Positions 1-9,413 of a DNA stretch of 37,710 bases are shown here, piece after piece (the first letter of the stretch is position 1; the number at the start of each line of letters is the position of its first letter). This DNA is from Siminovitchia terrae (GTDB lineage Bacteria; Bacillota; Bacilli; Bacillales; Bacillaceae_C). Made by a program: the position numbers and the translations under genes. A model generated the notes under the pieces. It did no database searches, was not told where the DNA came from, and saw only the letters and a program-made list of their open reading frames with translations. Where the stretch lies: positions 8,166-45,875 of the forward strand of contig NZ_QYTW02000036.1 in the NCBI RefSeq assembly GCF_003605405.2. The letters run 5' to 3'.

Positions 1-60
1 TAAATTTATCGAGCGAAGCTCGATAAAATCTGGGCGCAAATACGTCAAGGCGCATTTGAT
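1..60 (+). repeat. 3' part of a structured intergenic repeat (copy A)
   Basis: This matches the 3' third of the repeats at 6154-6337 and 26596-26791. It holds a hairpin built on ATCGAGC/GCTCGAT and then a second stem-loop, CAAAT..CGTC/GGCG..ATTTG, ending in TTTGAT. The 5' part lies outside the window. The C-to-T change in CGTC still pairs with GGCG as a G-U wobble. Other copies follow stop codons of plus-strand genes, so a plus-strand gene probably ends just upstream of base 1. Confidence 0.85.
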
Positions 61-151
61 AGATGACAGGAATATTAATTTATTTACACTTATACCAAAG
101 TCTGCTACTGTAATAATAAACTTTTTATTCAGTAAAGTGGGGATGACAGGT

Positions 152-952
152 ATGGACACGATTGTATCTCTTGAAGGAGTTTCTTGGAAAAGGGACGGAA
201 GGGAAATTCTAAGCGGCATCGATTGGAGAATGCAGAAGGGAGAGCATTGGGGCATTCTTGGACTAAACGGATCGGGTAAAACTTCTATTCTGAATATCGT
301 ATCGGGTTATCATTTTCCTTCGGAAGGAAATGTAACGGTGCTTGATCACCAATTCGGGAAATCATATTTGCCGGATCTTCGCAAGGAGATCGGCTTTGTC
401 AGTAGCTCTTTAAACCGCTTTTCTCATATTATTGAGTATGAATCGATCGAAGAAATCATTGTAAGCGGAAAATTTGCTTCCTTTGGCATTTATGAGGAGG
501 TAGCAAAAGCTGATTGGGAAAAAGCGGATGAACTAATTGAAAGATTCAGATTGGGTAAGTTGAAAGGGAAGCCGTATCATCTGCTGTCTCAAGGAGAGAG
601 AAGAAGGGTTCTGATAGCACGTTCTTTAATGAATGATCCAAAATTATTAATATTGGACGAGCCATGTACAGGGCTTGATATTTTATCAAGGGAGCAAGTT
701 TTGGCCTTGACAAAAGAAATTGACAGAAGCAACTGCAGCGTCATTTATGTCACTCACCATATTGAGGAGCTAGTCGAGGATATTACACATGTATTGCTAC
801 TAAGTGAGGGAACAATGGTGGCGGCTGGTCCAAAAGAAGAAGTGATAAAAGACGAATTATTATCCGAGACGTTTCATCTTCCAGTCAGCGTGCGCTGGGA
901 AGAGAACAGGCCATGGCTTTCAGTCTCCCAAATCGCAAAAGTCAATATTTAA
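152..952 (+). CDS. ABC transporter ATP-binding protein (YlmA-like)
   Basis: A cytoplasmic ABC ATPase of 266 residues with no fused membrane domain. Walker A GLNGSGKT lies at about 37-44, signature LSQGE at 145-149, Walker B LLILDE at 165-170 and the H-loop His at about 202. The Q-loop position reads GFVSSSL with no Gln, and the signature is LSQGE rather than LSGGQ; as I recall, the B. subtilis YlmA group is similar. The start is ATG 152 after a GTGGGG site; ATG 143 is also possible. The frame stays open upstream to TTG 56, but that lies in the repeat and is not credible. No permease gene is adjacent, so the substrate is unknown and a non-transport role is possible. The gene ends inside a shared terminator with the convergent DUF1054 gene. 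Confidence 0.85.
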   Translation: MDTIVSLEGVSWKRDGREILSGIDWRMQKGEHWGILGLNGSGKTSILNIVSGYHFPSEGNVTVLDHQFGKSYLPDLRKEIGFVSSSLNRFSHIIEYESIEEIIVSGKFASFGIYEEVAKADWEKADELIERFRLGKLKGKPYHLLSQGERRRVLIARSLMNDPKLLILDEPCTGLDILSREQVLALTKEIDRSNCSVIYVTHHIEELVEDITHVLLLSEGTMVAAGPKEEVIKDELLSETFHLPVSVRWEENRPWLSVSQIAKVNI

Positions 953-992
953 AAAGCGAAAAGCCGGCTGGATTCCCGGCTTTTCGCTTTTT
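951..992. terminator. Bidirectional intrinsic terminator
   Basis: A perfect 17-bp stem (951-967 with 976-992) encloses an 8-base loop, with A-runs on one side and T-runs on the other so that it works in both directions. It overlaps the stop codons of both convergent genes. Confidence 0.93.
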
Positions 993-1608
993 AAGCATAA
1001 CCTAATTTATAGATAGGGACGAGTGTTTCAAATGTATCTCTTGCCAATGAAATGAATTTGTCACCATCTTGGACTATCGGGTCATCAGCCGCGATATGTC
1101 TTCCGATGAGAAATTCCGCTTTTTTGACATCGCGGAAGCGTTCAAGCGTTTTTTTCAGATCTATTTCTTCAAGTGTGACGGCATCCTTTTTCATATGGTC
1201 CATGGAGATGACAAACTCGCCAGGGACTTTCTCTTGGATTTCAGCCATATGATTCAGGAATTTCTTAGCGATCTCACTCTTGTCTGGCAGCTCATATATA
1301 TAAGCAAGCCAAAGAAAGGCATGGTCATCAAAAAGCCCAACTTGAAAGTGAGGGTGCTTCTTATATCCCCGCTTGTTATTTGCGATAGCCAGCCAAGTGT
1401 CTTGGGGTGGATTTACCGTTCTTCTGGCATGTCTAGCAATATGTAAAAACATTTCAGTTCCGATCATAGAACTTAAATCAGATGTTAAAGCTTCTCCAAT
1501 GTTTTTAAACTTTGGCTGAATTCTATTTTGGATGGCCGCCATTCTTTCATCCAGGCCGTCAATGTGAAAAGTCTGAAAGTCATTTTTTGTAAAACCGTCA
1601 AACTGCAT
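991..1608 (-). CDS. yktB: DUF1054 / UPF0637 family protein YktB
   Basis: A 205-residue soluble protein that I recognise as the UPF0637 (YktB) family found across Bacillales. Typical segments include the N-terminal FDGFTKNDF, HIARHARRTVNPP in the first half, and a middle part with GYKKHPHFQVGLFDDH. No signal peptide or membrane segment is visible. The ATG at 1608 follows an AGAGGGG ribosome site with 8-base spacing. The biochemical function of the family is not established. It is monocistronic and convergent with the ABC gene. Confidence 0.9.
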   Translation of the reverse strand: MQFDGFTKNDFQTFHIDGLDERMAAIQNRIQPKFKNIGEALTSDLSSMIGTEMFLHIARHARRTVNPPQDTWLAIANNKRGYKKHPHFQVGLFDDHAFLWLAYIYELPDKSEIAKKFLNHMAEIQEKVPGEFVISMDHMKKDAVTLEEIDLKKTLERFRDVKKAEFLIGRHIAADDPIVQDGDKFISLARDTFETLVPIYKLGYA

Positions 1609-1934
1609 TCGATAACCCCTCTTTCATTAGATATTCTATAGTTTACCAAATTTTTCACTATGTATAATGTATTTGCATTCAAAATAAAAAAACGGGTGTT
1701 TGCCAAGATAATTATCAAAGGTTATGAATGTCATTGTGATGATGGCAATCGAGCTCCTGATGCTGTTAATGTATCTGTTCTCAAATCTTCTTTAAATCTC
1801 TTCTTTTACTCTGAAATCGCAGCACGCTCTTTTATTCTTCCAGCCTGCTAGATAAGTGGTTTATCCATATAGAAAGCATCGGGAGCCGCTGCCAATAAAA
1901 AATGACCTTTAGACAACACATTAACTATGTTGCT
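1609..1934. other. Intergenic region without recognised gene
   Basis: AT-rich spacer between two minus-strand genes. It should carry the promoter of the DUF1054 gene near 1630-1690, but no convincing -35/-10 pair stands out. A 63-codon plus-strand frame at 1660-1851 has no ribosome site and no recognisable product, so I do not call it. A weak inverted repeat (CAACA/TGTTG near 1913-1932) downstream of the metalloprotease gene could be a poor terminator. Confidence 0.5.
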
Positions 1935-3044
1935 CTAAGCACGCAACTCTTCGATCCGCTTTTTTTCATAATGTCCTTCCAAATATAGTGAATGCCATTT
2001 ACCAAGAACTTTCTTTGCTGCATCCAGTTCATTCATCATTTTATTGCAATTATCATCAAGGTACGCTGTATAGGCATCCCTAAAATGCCGGGTGATTTTC
2101 TCAGTAGGGCCAATTATGGCTAGCTTTCCGCGAATGTTTGGTTCTTCTCTTAATTTGCCGGCCTGGTGAAGAATGTGGACCATGGCGATATCCGCCATAT
2201 CCTGCAGGGGATCCACCTTCTGACTGCGTGCCCGGAATGCTGCTATCCGTCCAATTGTTTCGGCGTCAGCGGTTTTTCCCAGCATTGTATAATGGGATGA
2301 TAGTGAATAGAAAAGAGCTCCGGCAATTGGGTGATCCGAATGATTTCGAATAGCTTCCTCAGCAGCCTGAACCGTTTCAGGCCGCCAATTTGTTCCTTCG
2401 GGATCTTCCTGCATCATCCGGTAACTCAATAAGACGAGCTCCTTTCCTGGTTGTTTCCTGGAAAGCATTGCGAGCAGCCGTCCGTCTGTCTGCATGCCAT
2501 TATTCTCTGTTGGAATCAGGTTAATGGAGCCAAATAGCAGGTTGATCATACCAAATGTAAGCAAGATTCCTGATGGCACTTTCGTGTAGGCAAGGAGGAT
2601 AGCGATAACCGCGGTAAGTAAATTCACTAATGGGCCACCGAAAATGTATAATCTTAATTTTTGGATTAGCTCTTTATCTGTAAGCCTATCAGGAAAACGA
2701 AGCATTGCTCGCCCCATATACCCTAATGCAGGCATTTGGATTAAAAATAACGACTTGTCCTCCGAACGGACATAGACGAATGGACCGATACTCATGTTCA
2801 TAAAGACCATGCCCGCTGCTTTTCCAGCGATTGCATGGCCGCATTCGTGGATAATAAGAGCAATGAATATGCTCACAAAAATAGCAGCACCGATCACCAA
2901 CATGTTTTTGGCATCGATAACAACATCATGTTTATATAAATAAGGCAGAAAGACTGGCCAGAGTCCGATTCCTATGACCAGGCCAAAAACTAGCTGCTTA
3001 CAATTTCTTTTTTTCGGATTTGTCGAAGGTTCTCCTTGTTTCAT
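1935..3044 (-). CDS. M50-family (site-2 protease type) membrane metalloprotease with C-terminal helical domain
   Basis: A 369-residue membrane protein. Zinc motif HECGH lies at about 66-70 inside a hydrophobic segment, GGP at 136-138, and an NLIP...TDG segment at 175-189 probably supplies the third zinc ligand (Asp188). About five membrane segments lie before residue 180. Residues 195-369 are a soluble, helix-rich region without a PDZ or CBS domain that I recognise. The NLIP-to-DG spacing is longer than the usual NxxPxxxxDG, which sets it apart from SpoIVFB and RseP. The substrate is unknown. The start at 3044 has an AAGGGGG site about 12 bases upstream, rather far; a stop codon just upstream excludes earlier starts. 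It is divergent from ruvA. Confidence 0.8.
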   Translation of the reverse strand: MKQGEPSTNPKKRNCKQLVFGLVIGIGLWPVFLPYLYKHDVVIDAKNMLVIGAAIFVSIFIALIIHECGHAIAGKAAGMVFMNMSIGPFVYVRSEDKSLFLIQMPALGYMGRAMLRFPDRLTDKELIQKLRLYIFGGPLVNLLTAVIAILLAYTKVPSGILLTFGMINLLFGSINLIPTENNGMQTDGRLLAMLSRKQPGKELVLLSYRMMQEDPEGTNWRPETVQAAEEAIRNHSDHPIAGALFYSLSSHYTMLGKTADAETIGRIAAFRARSQKVDPLQDMADIAMVHILHQAGKLREEPNIRGKLAIIGPTEKITRHFRDAYTAYLDDNCNKMMNELDAAKKVLGKWHSLYLEGHYEKKRIEELRA

Positions 3045-3198
3045 TTCTGCTACAATCCCCCTTTTTGTTTATCAATCCACACCCATGTTTCCACTTATAC
3101 GGCCTGAAGGTCTTGCAGGTTTCATCTAACTAATAATATCCATGGATGATTGAATTCGGGCAAAGCTTGGCATTTTAAAAATTTTGATGTTAAATTGG

Positions 3199-3226
3199 TT
3201 AGAACATATGTTGTTTTATGTATAAT
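3199..3226 (+). promoter_or_regulatory. Probable sigma-A promoter of the ruvAB operon
   Basis: A -10 TATAAT (3221-3226) lies 16 bases from a weak -35, TTAGAA (3199-3204). The overlap with a LexA-type operator supports this as the functional promoter. A second possible -10, TACAAT with an upstream TG, occurs around 3240-3250. Confidence 0.6.
3201..3214. promoter_or_regulatory. LexA (DinR) operator upstream of ruvA
   Basis: AGAACATATGTTGT closely matches the Gram-positive SOS box CGAACRNRYGTTYG: the core GAAC-ATAT-GTT is intact and mismatches are at the outer positions only. It sits between and over the promoter elements, where bound LexA would block RNA polymerase. ruvAB is a known SOS operon in Bacillus. 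Confidence 0.75.
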
Positions 3227-3280
3227 GATAAATGAATTATATGATACAATGATGGTTAGTATGAAAGAGGAGAGAAACCA

Positions 3281-3901
3281 TTGTACGAATACATCAAAGG
3301 GACTGTTGAGCATATCGGTCCCGAATATATTGTGATAGAAAATAATGGAATCGGCTATCAGATTTTGACGCCGAATCCTTTCCTTTTTTCAGTGAAAAAG
3401 GGTGTAGAGACCGTCATCTATACATATCAGCATGTCCGAGAGGACATCCTTGCACTTTATGGCTTTGGAACCAATACTGAAAGGGAGATGTTCAAGAAGC
3501 TAATCAGTGTTTCCGGAATCGGCCCTAAAGGCGCCTTGGCTATCTTGGCATTCGGAGAGCCTGAACAAGTCATCCAAGCAATTGAAATGGAAGATGAGAA
3601 GTTTTTGACTAAGTTTCCTGGAGTTGGTAAGAAAACGGCCAGACAAATGATCCTCGATTTGAAGGGGAAACTGCATGATGTTCTTCCTGAAGGAATGGTG
3701 GAAGCTGCGGCAGATGTCGATCATGAGGCAGTGGGAGCAGCTTCTGACGGTTTGGCCGAACTAGATGAAGCGATGCTTGCGCTTGCGGCATTGGGATACT
3801 CTGACCGAGAGTTGAAAAAAATACGTCCAAAACTGGCAAAGGATGTTCTGACAACAGACCAATATATTAAAAGTGCACTTCAAATGCTTCTGAAACAATA
3901 A
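3281..3901 (+). CDS. ruvA: Holliday junction branch migration protein RuvA
   Basis: RuvA binds four-way DNA junctions as a tetramer and loads the RuvB motor. The 206 residues match the family length: an OB-fold at 1-63, two helix-hairpin-helix motifs ([11 protein letters not shown] at about 76-86, [11 protein letters not shown] at 112-122), an acidic linker, and a C-terminal domain from about 155 that contacts RuvB. The start is TTG 3281, placed by AGAGGAG 8 bases upstream; no ATG in frame fits. ruvB follows after 20 bases. Control by LexA is inferred from the operator in the promoter. Confidence 0.97.
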   Translation: MYEYIKGTVEHIGPEYIVIENNGIGYQILTPNPFLFSVKKGVETVIYTYQHVREDILALYGFGTNTEREMFKKLISVSGIGPKGALAILAFGEPEQVIQAIEMEDEKFLTKFPGVGKKTARQMILDLKGKLHDVLPEGMVEAAADVDHEAVGAASDGLAELDEAMLALAALGYSDRELKKIRPKLAKDVLTTDQYIKSALQMLLKQ

Positions 3902-3921
3902 CATGGAAGGAGTGATCATGG

Positions 3922-4923
3922 ATGGAGGAAAGGGTGCTTTCTGGAGAAGCGTCTATGAATGATGTGTCTTTTGAACAAAGTCTCCGTCCGCAGTCGCTTT
4001 CCCAATATATCGGCCAGGACAAAGTGAAAAGCAATCTGTCCATCTTTATTGAAGCGGCAAAAATGAGAAAAGAAGCACTTGACCATGTGTTGCTGTATGG
4101 TCCGCCCGGGCTCGGAAAAACAACGCTGGCAGTGGTAATTGCCAACGAAATGGGCGTGAATGTAAGGACTACGTCCGGGCCCGCTATTGAACGGCCAGGG
4201 GATTTAGCAGCTATTCTTACTTCACTCGAACCTGGAGAGGTTCTGTTTATAGATGAAATCCACCGATTACCGCGTGCAATTGAAGAGGTTTTATATCCAG
4301 CAATGGAAGACTATTGTCTTGATATTGTGATTGGAAAAGGCCCGGAAGCGCGATCTGTCAGGCTGGACTTGCCTCCATTTACCTTAGTCGGTGCCACCAC
4401 GCGTGCCGGGGCTGTTTCTGCTCCTTTGCGCGATCGCTTTGGAGTGCTGTGCCGGTTGGAATATTATAATGACAAACAGCTCACCGATATTGTTGTCAGG
4501 ACTGCTGAAATACTCGACACTAAAATTGATTGGGACGGAGCTGTTGAGATTGCGAGGCGTTCAAGGGGAACTCCTCGAATCGCCAACCGTCTACTCAGGA
4601 GAGTGCGTGACTTTGCACAGGTGCGCGCAAATGGCATCATTACACTTCCATTGGCTGATCAAGCGCTTGAACTGCTCCAGGTAGACAAACTTGGGCTTGA
4701 CCACATTGACCATAAGCTTCTGAGAGGGATTATTGAGAAGTTCAGGGGTGGTCCTGTTGGAATTGATACGATTGCTGCTAGTATAGGGGAGGAATCAACC
4801 ACAATTGAAGATGTTTATGAACCCTATCTCCTACAAATCGGATTCCTTCAGCGGACTCCAAGGGGACGGATGGTAACGCAACAAGTATATGAACATTTCA
4901 AATTGGAGGTGCCGCACCCTTGA
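3922..4923 (+). CDS. ruvB: Holliday junction ATP-dependent DNA helicase RuvB
   Basis: A hexameric AAA+ motor that drives branch migration with RuvA. The 333 residues are full length, with Walker A GPPGLGKT at about 60-67, Walker B with DEIH at 111-114, a sensor-type GATTRAG segment, and a winged-helix C-terminal domain ending in RTPRGRMVT and a short tail. The ATG at 3922 follows GGAAGGAG with 9-base spacing; an out-of-frame ATG lies 4 bases before it. Its stop codon overlaps the TTG start of the next gene, which implies coupled translation. Confidence 0.97.
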   Translation: MEERVLSGEASMNDVSFEQSLRPQSLSQYIGQDKVKSNLSIFIEAAKMRKEALDHVLLYGPPGLGKTTLAVVIANEMGVNVRTTSGPAIERPGDLAAILTSLEPGEVLFIDEIHRLPRAIEEVLYPAMEDYCLDIVIGKGPEARSVRLDLPPFTLVGATTRAGAVSAPLRDRFGVLCRLEYYNDKQLTDIVVRTAEILDTKIDWDGAVEIARRSRGTPRIANRLLRRVRDFAQVRANGIITLPLADQALELLQVDKLGLDHIDHKLLRGIIEKFRGGPVGIDTIAASIGEESTTIEDVYEPYLLQIGFLQRTPRGRMVTQQVYEHFKLEVPHP

Positions 4924-5126
4924 ACGGGATGGCGAAACTTTTAATGGTTGCCGGTGCTGTGATTTTTATTGCGGGGTTTTTGATACATTTTCTTAATCTT
5001 GGAAGGCTTCCTGGTGATATTGTGATCAAAAAAGGGAATGCAACTTTCTTTTTCCCTGTTATGACATCTATCATCATCAGCATCATTTTATCGGCAATCT
5101 TTTTTCTAGTTGGGAGGCTTAAATGA
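4920..5126 (+). CDS. Small membrane protein, DUF2905 family
   Basis: A 68-residue protein made almost entirely of two membrane helices (about 4-24 and 43-65) around a short loop, [16 protein letters not shown], typical of DUF2905. The TTG start at 4920 overlaps the ruvB stop as TTGA, and GGAGGT lies 9 bases upstream; ATG 4929 is a less likely alternative. Function is unknown. In Bacillales it commonly sits between ruvB and queA, as here. Confidence 0.88.
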   Translation: MNGMAKLLMVAGAVIFIAGFLIHFLNLGRLPGDIVIKKGNATFFFPVMTSIIISIILSAIFFLVGRLK

Positions 5127-5129
5127 ATT

Positions 5130-6153
5130 TTGAAAGTAGACATGTTTGATTTCAACCTGCCTGAGGAGTTGATTGCGCAGACACCGCTGGAAAATCGATC
5201 CTCAAGCAGGTTGATGGTGTTAAATAAGCAAACGGGTGAGGTTAAACACGAAACGTTCAGGAAACTGATCGATTATTTGAATCCTGGCGACTGCCTTGTT
5301 TTAAACGATACAAAAGTACTGCCTGCCCGTTTGTTCGGAATAAAAACGGACACAGGGGCAAAAGTTGAAGTGCTTTTGCTTAAACAAACAAATGAAGATC
5401 GTTGGGAGACACTTGTCAAGCCGGCAAAGCGGGTTAAAAAGGGGACTGAAATCTCTTTTGGTGACGGCCGGCTGAAAGCAGTTTGCACGGGGACGGAAGA
5501 CCATGGCGGCAGGCTGTTTGAGTTTCAATATGAAGGTATCTTTTATGAAATTTTGGATTCACTTGGGAAGATGCCCCTTCCTCCATACATAAAAGAACAG
5601 CTTGAAGATCAAGGCAGATATCAGACGGTATACGCTCGAGAAAGGGGATCAGCTGCTGCTCCGACGGCCGGTCTCCATTTTACAAATGAAATACTTGAAT
5701 CATTGAAAGAAAAAGGGGTACACGTGGCTTTTGTTACCCTTCATGTAGGACTTGGAACATTCAGGCCTGTGAGTGTGGATAGTGTTGAAGATCATGATAT
5801 GCATGCCGAGTTTTACCGCATGTCGAAGGAGACGGCTGCCCTTCTGAACCAAGTGAAAAAGGATGGGGGCAGAATCATTTCGGTAGGAACTACTTCTACG
5901 AGGACACTTGAAACGATTGCAAGGGAGAATGGAGGTTTGTTTAAAGCTGGGAACGGCTGGACTGACATTTTTATTTACCCGGGATATGAATTCCGGGCCA
6001 TTGACGGGCTGGTTACGAATTTTCATTTGCCAATGTCTACACTGATCATGCTTGTCAGTGCGTTGGCTGGACGTGAATATATTCTGTATGCATACGAAAC
6101 CGCTGTTCAAGAGAAGTACAGATTTTTCAGTTTCGGGGATGCTATGTTGATTA

Positions 6154-6158
<5 letters not shown>
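5130..6158 (+). CDS. queA: S-adenosylmethionine:tRNA ribosyltransferase-isomerase QueA
   Basis: QueA transfers the ribosyl part of S-adenosylmethionine to preQ1 in tRNA, giving epoxyqueuosine. The 342 residues equal the Bacillus length. Conserved segments include [17 protein letters not shown] at the N terminus, [31 protein letters not shown] and FSFGDAMLI at the end. The start is TTG 5130, with GGGAGG 12 bases upstream; the family usually begins MKVD-F-FDLP, which fits this start and not the ATG at 5142. tgt, the enzyme acting one step earlier, lies downstream. The stop codon is contributed by the first bases of repeat copy B. Confidence 0.96.
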
Positions 6159-7505
<1,347 letters not shown>

Positions 7506-7535
7506 ATAAATGCAATCGAGAAAGGGGGAAAAGCC

Positions 7536-7796
7536 TTGGCTACACTTGCCAATTTAACACCGTTCCTATTAATGATCGTCTTGTTTTATTTTCTGCTGAT
7601 CAGACCGAACCAAAAGCGGCAAAAGGCAGTCCAAACAATGCAGAGTAATCTGCAAAAAGGGGACAAGATCATTACAATTGGAGGCCTTCATGGTACGATT
7701 GATGCCATTGATGAAGGGACAGTCGTCATTCTTTGCGGTGATGGAAGCAGACTTACATATGATCGCAATGCAATACGGGAAGTTGCTCAATCTTAA
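7536..7796 (+). CDS. yajC: Preprotein translocase subunit YajC
   Basis: An accessory protein of the Sec translocon that associates with SecDF. The 86 residues comprise one N-terminal membrane helix (about 6-22) ending in RPNQKRQK and a small cytosolic domain with GDKIITIGGLHGTI. TTG 7536 follows AAAGGGGG by 7 bases. It is the last gene before a strong terminator; secDF lies 3.7 kb downstream on the same strand. Confidence 0.95.
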   Translation: MATLANLTPFLLMIVLFYFLLIRPNQKRQKAVQTMQSNLQKGDKIITIGGLHGTIDAIDEGTVVILCGDGSRLTYDRNAIREVAQS

Positions 7797-7801
7797 TACA
7801 T

Positions 7802-7836
7802 AAAAAAGAAGCGTATTCGTTTGACGCTTCTTTTTT
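7802..7836 (+). terminator. Intrinsic terminator after yajC
   Basis: A 13-bp stem (AAAAAAGAAGCGT with ACGCTTCTTTTTT), 9-base loop and T-run. It ends the queA-tgt-yajC transcript. Confidence 0.93.
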
Positions 7837-7884
7837 ATATAAGAAATGATAAAATACTTAAGTTTTGAGTAGCCTATTTTTCAC

Positions 7885-8066
7885 TAAATGTTGAGTCGAG
7901 CTTCGACGCACAGGGATGTTCTAGTGCAGGCGAAGCGACAGGGTATCGCGTTCTAAGCCTGCTGAGTCCATCGGGGCAAGGGTTAAGCCAATCCGCTTTT
8001 GAAGGACTCCGCCTTCTTTAGCGTTCGTCTAGCTTTGCGCCTATAAACAGGAACTCTCCGCTTTTC
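7885..8066. repeat. Decayed Bacillaceae-type intergenic repeat, copy 1
   Basis: This noncoding stretch aligns loosely with 29783-29926: both contain a segment like TGAG-TC-ATCG-GGCAAGG-TTAAGCC, then CGTCTAGCTTT-CGCC and an -ACTCTCCGC/-CACTTTCAC end. Similar GTCTAGC...CGCTTTTC sequences are, from memory, scattered in many Bacillaceae genomes. No ORF with a ribosome site is present. Function is unknown. Confidence 0.55.
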
Positions 8067-8071
8067 TCTTC

Positions 8072-8180
8072 TCCAGCTACAACGCCTATCCCCGCGTGGC
8101 GATAAGCCATTTTTCAGTGGTGTCTGAGGAAGGGATTATTCTTATGCTTGTCGGGGCTTAGCACGGCGTTTTCGCATTTC
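8072..8180. repeat. Imperfect long inverted repeat
   Basis: Nested complementary blocks form a roughly 90-bp hairpin: AACGCC 8081-8086 with GGCGTT 8165-8170, CCCCG 8090-8094 with CGGGG 8152-8156, and ATAAG 8102-8106 with CTTAT 8141-8145. It directly abuts the decayed repeat 7885-8066 and lies beyond the yrzE stop. It may be a decayed miniature element. Confidence 0.6.
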
Positions 8181-8212
8181 AACTCAATAAGAGACGCTTG
8201 CTTTTGTTTTAT

Positions 8213-8611
8213 TCAATGGTGCTGCTGCTGCGTCGGACCTCCCGCGATATTCACCCCTAGTACGCCTCCCATCATGGCGGTCAATGTATAACATGTGTAA
8301 TAAATGAGTTGTTCCAATGTGAAAAGGGAACCGTGGCCTAAATATTGATATAACAAAATAATCAAGCTGTATAAAAGACCTGTTGCTCCTCCCAGCACCC
8401 ATCCTTTTTGCCTGCCTTTGCCTCCACAGATGAACCCCCCGGCAAATACACTGAAAAAGGAAATAATCGTGATAAGTAAACGGATAGATTTTTCCTGAGT
8501 ATTTGTGAAAGATAAAATGAATGAAAAAACTAAACTTGTAATTGCAGCGAGAAGAAATATCGTTATGACACCATATAAAACGGATACCCCGAAATTCTTT
8601 GCTTCGATCAT
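8213..8611 (-). CDS. yrzE: TIGR04086-family membrane protein (YrzE)
   Basis: A 132-residue protein with four predicted membrane helices (about 8-33, 42-62, 68-88, 100-122), a GGFICGGKGRQKGW segment between helices 2 and 3, and a C-terminal GGPTQQQHH tail. This size and pattern fit the TIGR04086 family, found in the yajC-spoVB interval of Bacillus. ATG 8611 follows AAAGGAG with a spacing of about 6. Function is unknown. It is divergent from yrbG. Confidence 0.85.
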   Translation of the reverse strand: MIEAKNFGVSVLYGVITIFLLAAITSLVFSFILSFTNTQEKSIRLLITIISFFSVFAGGFICGGKGRQKGWVLGGATGLLYSLIILLYQYLGHGSLFTLEQLIYYTCYTLTAMMGGVLGVNIAGGPTQQQHH

Positions 8612-8701
8612 CTTTCACTCCTTTCTTTAAACATTTGGGCTAAAAATACGCCTGTCCTTCTACAACATATTCACAAATTCAGTTATTAGAAGCCTTTTTC
8701 C

Positions 8702-8730
8702 TCATGTTTATCAAATTGTTGCTCATACTA
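8702..8730 (+). promoter_or_regulatory. Candidate sporulation sigma-factor promoter of yrbG
   Basis: TCATGTT (8702-8708) and CATACTA (8724-8730) are 15 bases apart. The first matches the sigma-E -35 pattern KMATATT at 6 of 7 positions, and CATACTA is the sigma-G -10 sequence and close to that of sigma-E. It sits 32 bases before the yrbG start. This is inferred from sequence match alone. Confidence 0.35.
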
Positions 8731-8762
8731 AGTCATGAGTTTTGGATAGGAGGGAAATGCTT

Positions 8763-9413
8763 ATGAATGATTTTTGGGTTATTATTCTTCGGACCATTGT
8801 TCTCTATGGAGTTATACTTGTAATTTTCCGCCTGATGGGAAAAAGGGAAATTGGAGAACTGAGCGTTCTGGACCTTGTAGTTTTCATTATGATCGGGGAA
8901 ATGGCAGTGATTGCTATTGAGCAGCATAAAGATCCTATTATGCATACGATTGTCCCAATGACTGTTTTGCTGCTCATTCAGGTAGGAATGGCGTATGCAT
9001 CATTAAAAAGCAGGAAGTTCCGCAGTCTAATCGATGGAAAGTCTTCTGTCATTATTGAAAAGGGAAAGATCAACGAAAAGGAAATGAGAAAACACCGATA
9101 TAATTTTGATGATTTGCTCATGCAGCTAAGGCAGAAGGATATTAGCAATATTGCAGATGTGGAGTTTGCCATATTGGAAACATCGGGTGAGTTGTCTGTG
9201 TTTAAAAAAGGAAACAAAAAGAAGGCGGGATCAGTTACAGTTCCCCTTGTAGTTGATGGTGAAATTCAGCATGATGGGCTAAAAGAATCAAATAAAAGCG
9301 AACAATGGCTTAGACGTGAGCTGAAGAGTAGGGGGCATAAAGAAATTGAAAATATATCTTTTTGCAGTTTTCAGGACGGAAGCTTTTATATCGACTACAT
9401 CGATGAAGATTGA
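8763..9413 (+). CDS. yrbG: DUF421 membrane protein YrbG
   Basis: A 216-residue member of the DUF421 (YetF-like) family. Three N-terminal membrane helices (about 6-24, 36-52, 62-80) contain the family signatures RLMGKREIGELS and VVFIMIGEMA. A cytosolic domain follows with DDLLMQLRQKDISNIADVEFAILE. Start ATG 8763 is chosen because AGGAGGG lies 8 bases upstream; ATG 8757 is too close to that site. DUF421 proteins in Bacillus are linked to spore properties, with no known enzymatic role. The stop codon is embedded in the direct repeat at 9409-9432. Confidence 0.88.
   Translation: MNDFWVIILRTIVLYGVILVIFRLMGKREIGELSVLDLVVFIMIGEMAVIAIEQHKDPIMHTIVPMTVLLLIQVGMAYASLKSRKFRSLIDGKSSVIIEKGKINEKEMRKHRYNFDDLLMQLRQKDISNIADVEFAILETSGELSVFKKGNKKKAGSVTVPLVVDGEIQHDGLKESNKSEQWLRRELKSRGHKEIENISFCSFQDGSFYIDYIDED

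Noticed and set aside
56-151. Upstream extension of the ABC ATPase from TTG 56
   Set aside because: It begins inside the TTTGAT edge of the repeat, has no ribosome site and is not similar to the family N terminus; ATG 152 fits.
1069-1446. 125-codon plus-strand frame opposite yktB
   Set aside because: Antisense shadow of a recognised family gene.
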